Source of the DNA: Candidatus Egerieousia excrementavium
Lineage (GTDB): Bacteria > Bacteroidota > Bacteroidia > Bacteroidales > UBA932
DNA: 6,326 bases
Assembly: GCA_017694275.1 (NCBI GenBank)
Contig: JADINB010000146.1
Coordinates: 1 to 6,326, forward strand
Direction of reading: 5' to 3'
Shown: piece after piece, positions 5,294-6,326 of the stretch
Position numbering within the stretch: position 1 is the stretch's first letter
Layout: each line of letters starts with the position of its first letter
Notes under the pieces: generated by a model
What the model was told of the DNA's origin: nothing
What the model saw: only the letters and a program-made list of their open reading frames with translations
The model's database searches: none
Program-made: the position numbers and the translations under genes

Positions 5294-6153
5294 TATCTCA
5301 AGAGCATGTCTGTGGCAGCAAGTCTGGCCTCTTCAGTATAGGCTTCAACAGTATAGACCCCTTTTGTGAGTTTTTGTCCCGGGTCGAAATAGATGCAGAC
5401 TTCTACCTCTGCACCCTGATAGTCTACCTCCCTGCTTGCAGAGTATATCATCTGCTCTCCCTCAAATGTGAACAGATGCTGCTGGTCTGCTGTCATCAGT
5501 ATTCCGTCTGGCCCCTTGACTCTTATGTAAACGGTTCTGGGCCCTTTTTTGGCTATGGAGTTCTCCACCAGATTGAGGCAGGCCTTCAGTTTTGACGTGC
5601 GGCTGCTGCGGTCTGTCTCTTTTCCGCTCTCTGTAACGCCGGTCATTACAAGCCCGCGCCCCTTTACAATAGAACCCAATTCTACCTGCTTGCCAAGTTC
5701 TTCTGTAGTGGATTTGAGGTTTTCGTATCTGCTGTTGCTCTCGCGGGCCTGCTGTTTGGCTTCTGCCGCTTCTGCCCGCAAGGTGTTGTTAAGGGTGTTG
5801 AGTGAATCTATCTGTTTTATGTAATTGCGCATTATGCTTCTCAGAGTTCCAAGCTCTTTTTCGTATTTGCGCAGCATTGCCTTGTTGGTAGCCTCTGTCT
5901 TCTGTACCCTTTCTATAAGCTGGGCCACTTTCTCCCTTTCGAGAAGAATCTCGTTGTTGAGAGTGTCGTTGGTAGATGAAAGCTGTGCATAATCCTGTTG
6001 CAGCTGAAGCATTTCGGCTGTCAGGTTTTCCTTGTCTATGGTAAGTTCGTTTATGTAGCTGTTCCTGTCTGACCATACATAAATCAGCACTATGGCCAGA
6101 ACAGCCACGGCGGCAGACAATACGCCTATGATAATCTTGAATTTTTTGTCCAT
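5293..6153 (-). CDS. Membrane-anchored coiled-coil protein of unknown function
   Basis: The function is not known. The 286 residues start with a short basic N-terminus (MDKKFK), then one hydrophobic segment at about 7-25 (IIIGVLSAAVAVLAIVLIY), which fits a signal anchor with the bulk of the protein in the periplasm. Residues about 33-160 are charged and heptad-rich (e.g. LTAEMLQLQQDYAQLSSTND, ELGTLRSIMRNYIKQIDSLN), predicting a long coiled coil. The last 120 residues look like a compact, beta-rich domain (GRGLVMTGV, RTVYIRVKGPDGILM, AEVEVCIYFDPGQKLTKGVY). Similar proteins, as I recall them, are conserved across Bacteroidales as hypothetical and are sometimes misnamed chromosome-partitioning or ATPase proteins because of the coiled coil; no ATPase motif is present here. 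Its TAG overlaps the hemW GTG by one base, so the two are co-expressed, though a shared function is not implied. It has its own upstream promoter. Confidence 0.85.
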   Translation of the reverse strand: MDKKFKIIIGVLSAAVAVLAIVLIYVWSDRNSYINELTIDKENLTAEMLQLQQDYAQLSSTNDTLNNEILLEREKVAQLIERVQKTEATNKAMLRKYEKELGTLRSIMRNYIKQIDSLNTLNNTLRAEAAEAKQQARESNSRYENLKSTTEELGKQVELGSIVKGRGLVMTGVTESGKETDRSSRTSKLKACLNLVENSIAKKGPRTVYIRVKGPDGILMTADQQHLFTFEGEQMIYSASREVDYQGAEVEVCIYFDPGQKLTKGVYTVEAYTEEARLAATDMLLR

Positions 6154-6180
6154 TGCTCAATAATTTTAGTAACAACCTCA

Positions 6181-6188
6181 CAAAAATA
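6181..6188 (-). promoter_or_regulatory. -7 promoter box for the coiled-coil protein-hemW unit
   Basis: On the minus strand TATTTTTG (6188-6181) matches TAnnTTTG and sits in the typical context TTTTACTATTTTTGTGAGG. The expected -33 position (about 6208-6211, GGTG) matches only two of four bases. The predicted transcript starts near 6175, about 20 bases before the ATG at 6153, giving a short leader. Confidence 0.55.
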
Positions 6189-6199
6189 GTAAAATTTCT

Positions 6200-6207
6200 T
6201 AATTTTG
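6200..6207 (+). promoter_or_regulatory. -7 promoter box for the gene starting at 6266
   Basis: TAATTTTG (6200-6207) matches TAnnTTTG. No TTTG-like -33 is seen 19-21 bases upstream, so support rests on the box and its position. It would give a leader of about 50 bases before the ATG at 6266. It overlaps the oppositely directed promoter at 6181-6188. Confidence 0.4.
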
Positions 6208-6265
6208 CACCATGAGAGCAATTCATACAAAAAGAGTTGCATGAATATTCAAAAAAAACAAAAAT

Positions 6266-6326
6266 ATGAAATACGCATTAAGGGCTGTCAAGTACTTTAT
6301 TTATATTGCGATTATATTCTGTATAG
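6266..6326 (+). CDS. N-terminus of a probable small membrane protein, cut by the window edge
   Basis: ATG at 6266 opens a frame of 20 codons that runs off the end of the window. It reads MKYALRAVKYFIYIAIIFCI: a basic start (K2, R6, K9) followed by an almost wholly hydrophobic run, as in a membrane anchor. The preceding A-rich stretch (AAAAAAAACAAAAAT) is typical of translation starts in Bacteroidota, which rely little on Shine-Dalgarno pairing. A TAnnTTTG box lies about 60 bases upstream. Short hypothetical membrane proteins with a MKYxLRxLKY-like start are common in Bacteroidales, but too little is visible to name a family. Confidence 0.55.
   Translation, partial: MKYALRAVKYFIYIAIIFCI

Noticed and set aside
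5086..5595. 169-codon plus-strand frame across the hemW/coiled-coil junction
   Set aside because: It is antisense to two well-supported genes and has no promoter or recognisable motif.
6212..6244. Ten-codon frame MRAIHTKRVA in the leader of the gene at 6266
   Set aside because: It begins close to the predicted transcription start, but it is too short to support as a leader peptide and has no attenuator structure or codon bias.
1..6326. A novel multi-gene system, defence island, CRISPR array or mobile element
   Set aside because: Apart from one coiled-coil protein and a fragment at the edge, every intact gene is a recognisable housekeeping gene, and no repeat array, integrase, transposase or toxin-antitoxin pair is visible.

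Overview
The window looks like ordinary chromosomal DNA from a member of the Bacteroidota, most likely order Bacteroidales. Four things support this. The phosphoglycerate kinase carries the lysine/glutamate-rich insert seen in that group. The promoters fit the Bacteroidota pattern (TAnnTTTG near -7, a weak TTTG-like -33) rather than TTGACA/TATAAT. Gene starts lack clear Shine-Dalgarno sequences. There is also a remnant of an outer-membrane beta-barrel receptor of a type abundant in Bacteroidota. Species cannot be fixed from this stretch.

Layout, left to right. Positions 1-1197 hold most of pgk (+), cut at its 5' end by the window edge and followed by a clear intrinsic terminator. About 1358-1894 is a decayed outer-membrane receptor gene (+): a mid-barrel piece and a C-terminal tail in one frame, separated by an in-frame TAA and an apparent internal deletion. 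A long hairpin (1900-1937) and a cluster of small inverted repeats (1942-1985) follow. On the minus strand pyrH and frr (3278 to 1988) form a two-gene unit for UMP phosphorylation and ribosome recycling. They diverge from an sdhC/frdC-type cytochrome b gene (3428-4102, +), and the shared 149-bp spacer holds two overlapping promoters and a perfect 13-bp palindrome. The cytochrome gene meets hemW (5293-4103, -) tail to tail with no spacer. Its probable terminator lies inside the last codons of hemW. hemW is preceded, with a one-base stop/start overlap, by a membrane-anchored coiled-coil protein of unknown function (6153-5293, -). A second divergent promoter region leads into the first 20 codons of a small membrane protein (+) that runs off the window.

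Functionally this is a mosaic of housekeeping genes: glycolysis (pgk), nucleotide supply and translation (pyrH-frr), anaerobic fumarate/succinate respiration (sdhC/frdC) and haem handling (hemW). The last two may be loosely linked, because the cytochrome subunit needs haem, but they are on opposite strands and do not form an operon. I found no CRISPR array, tRNA, rRNA, intact mobile element or defence system, and nothing that supports a previously undescribed multi-gene system. The items most worth a second look are the receptor remnant, the cytochrome b gene standing without its catalytic subunits, the terminator buried in hemW, the palindrome ahead of pyrH and the uncharacterised coiled-coil protein.
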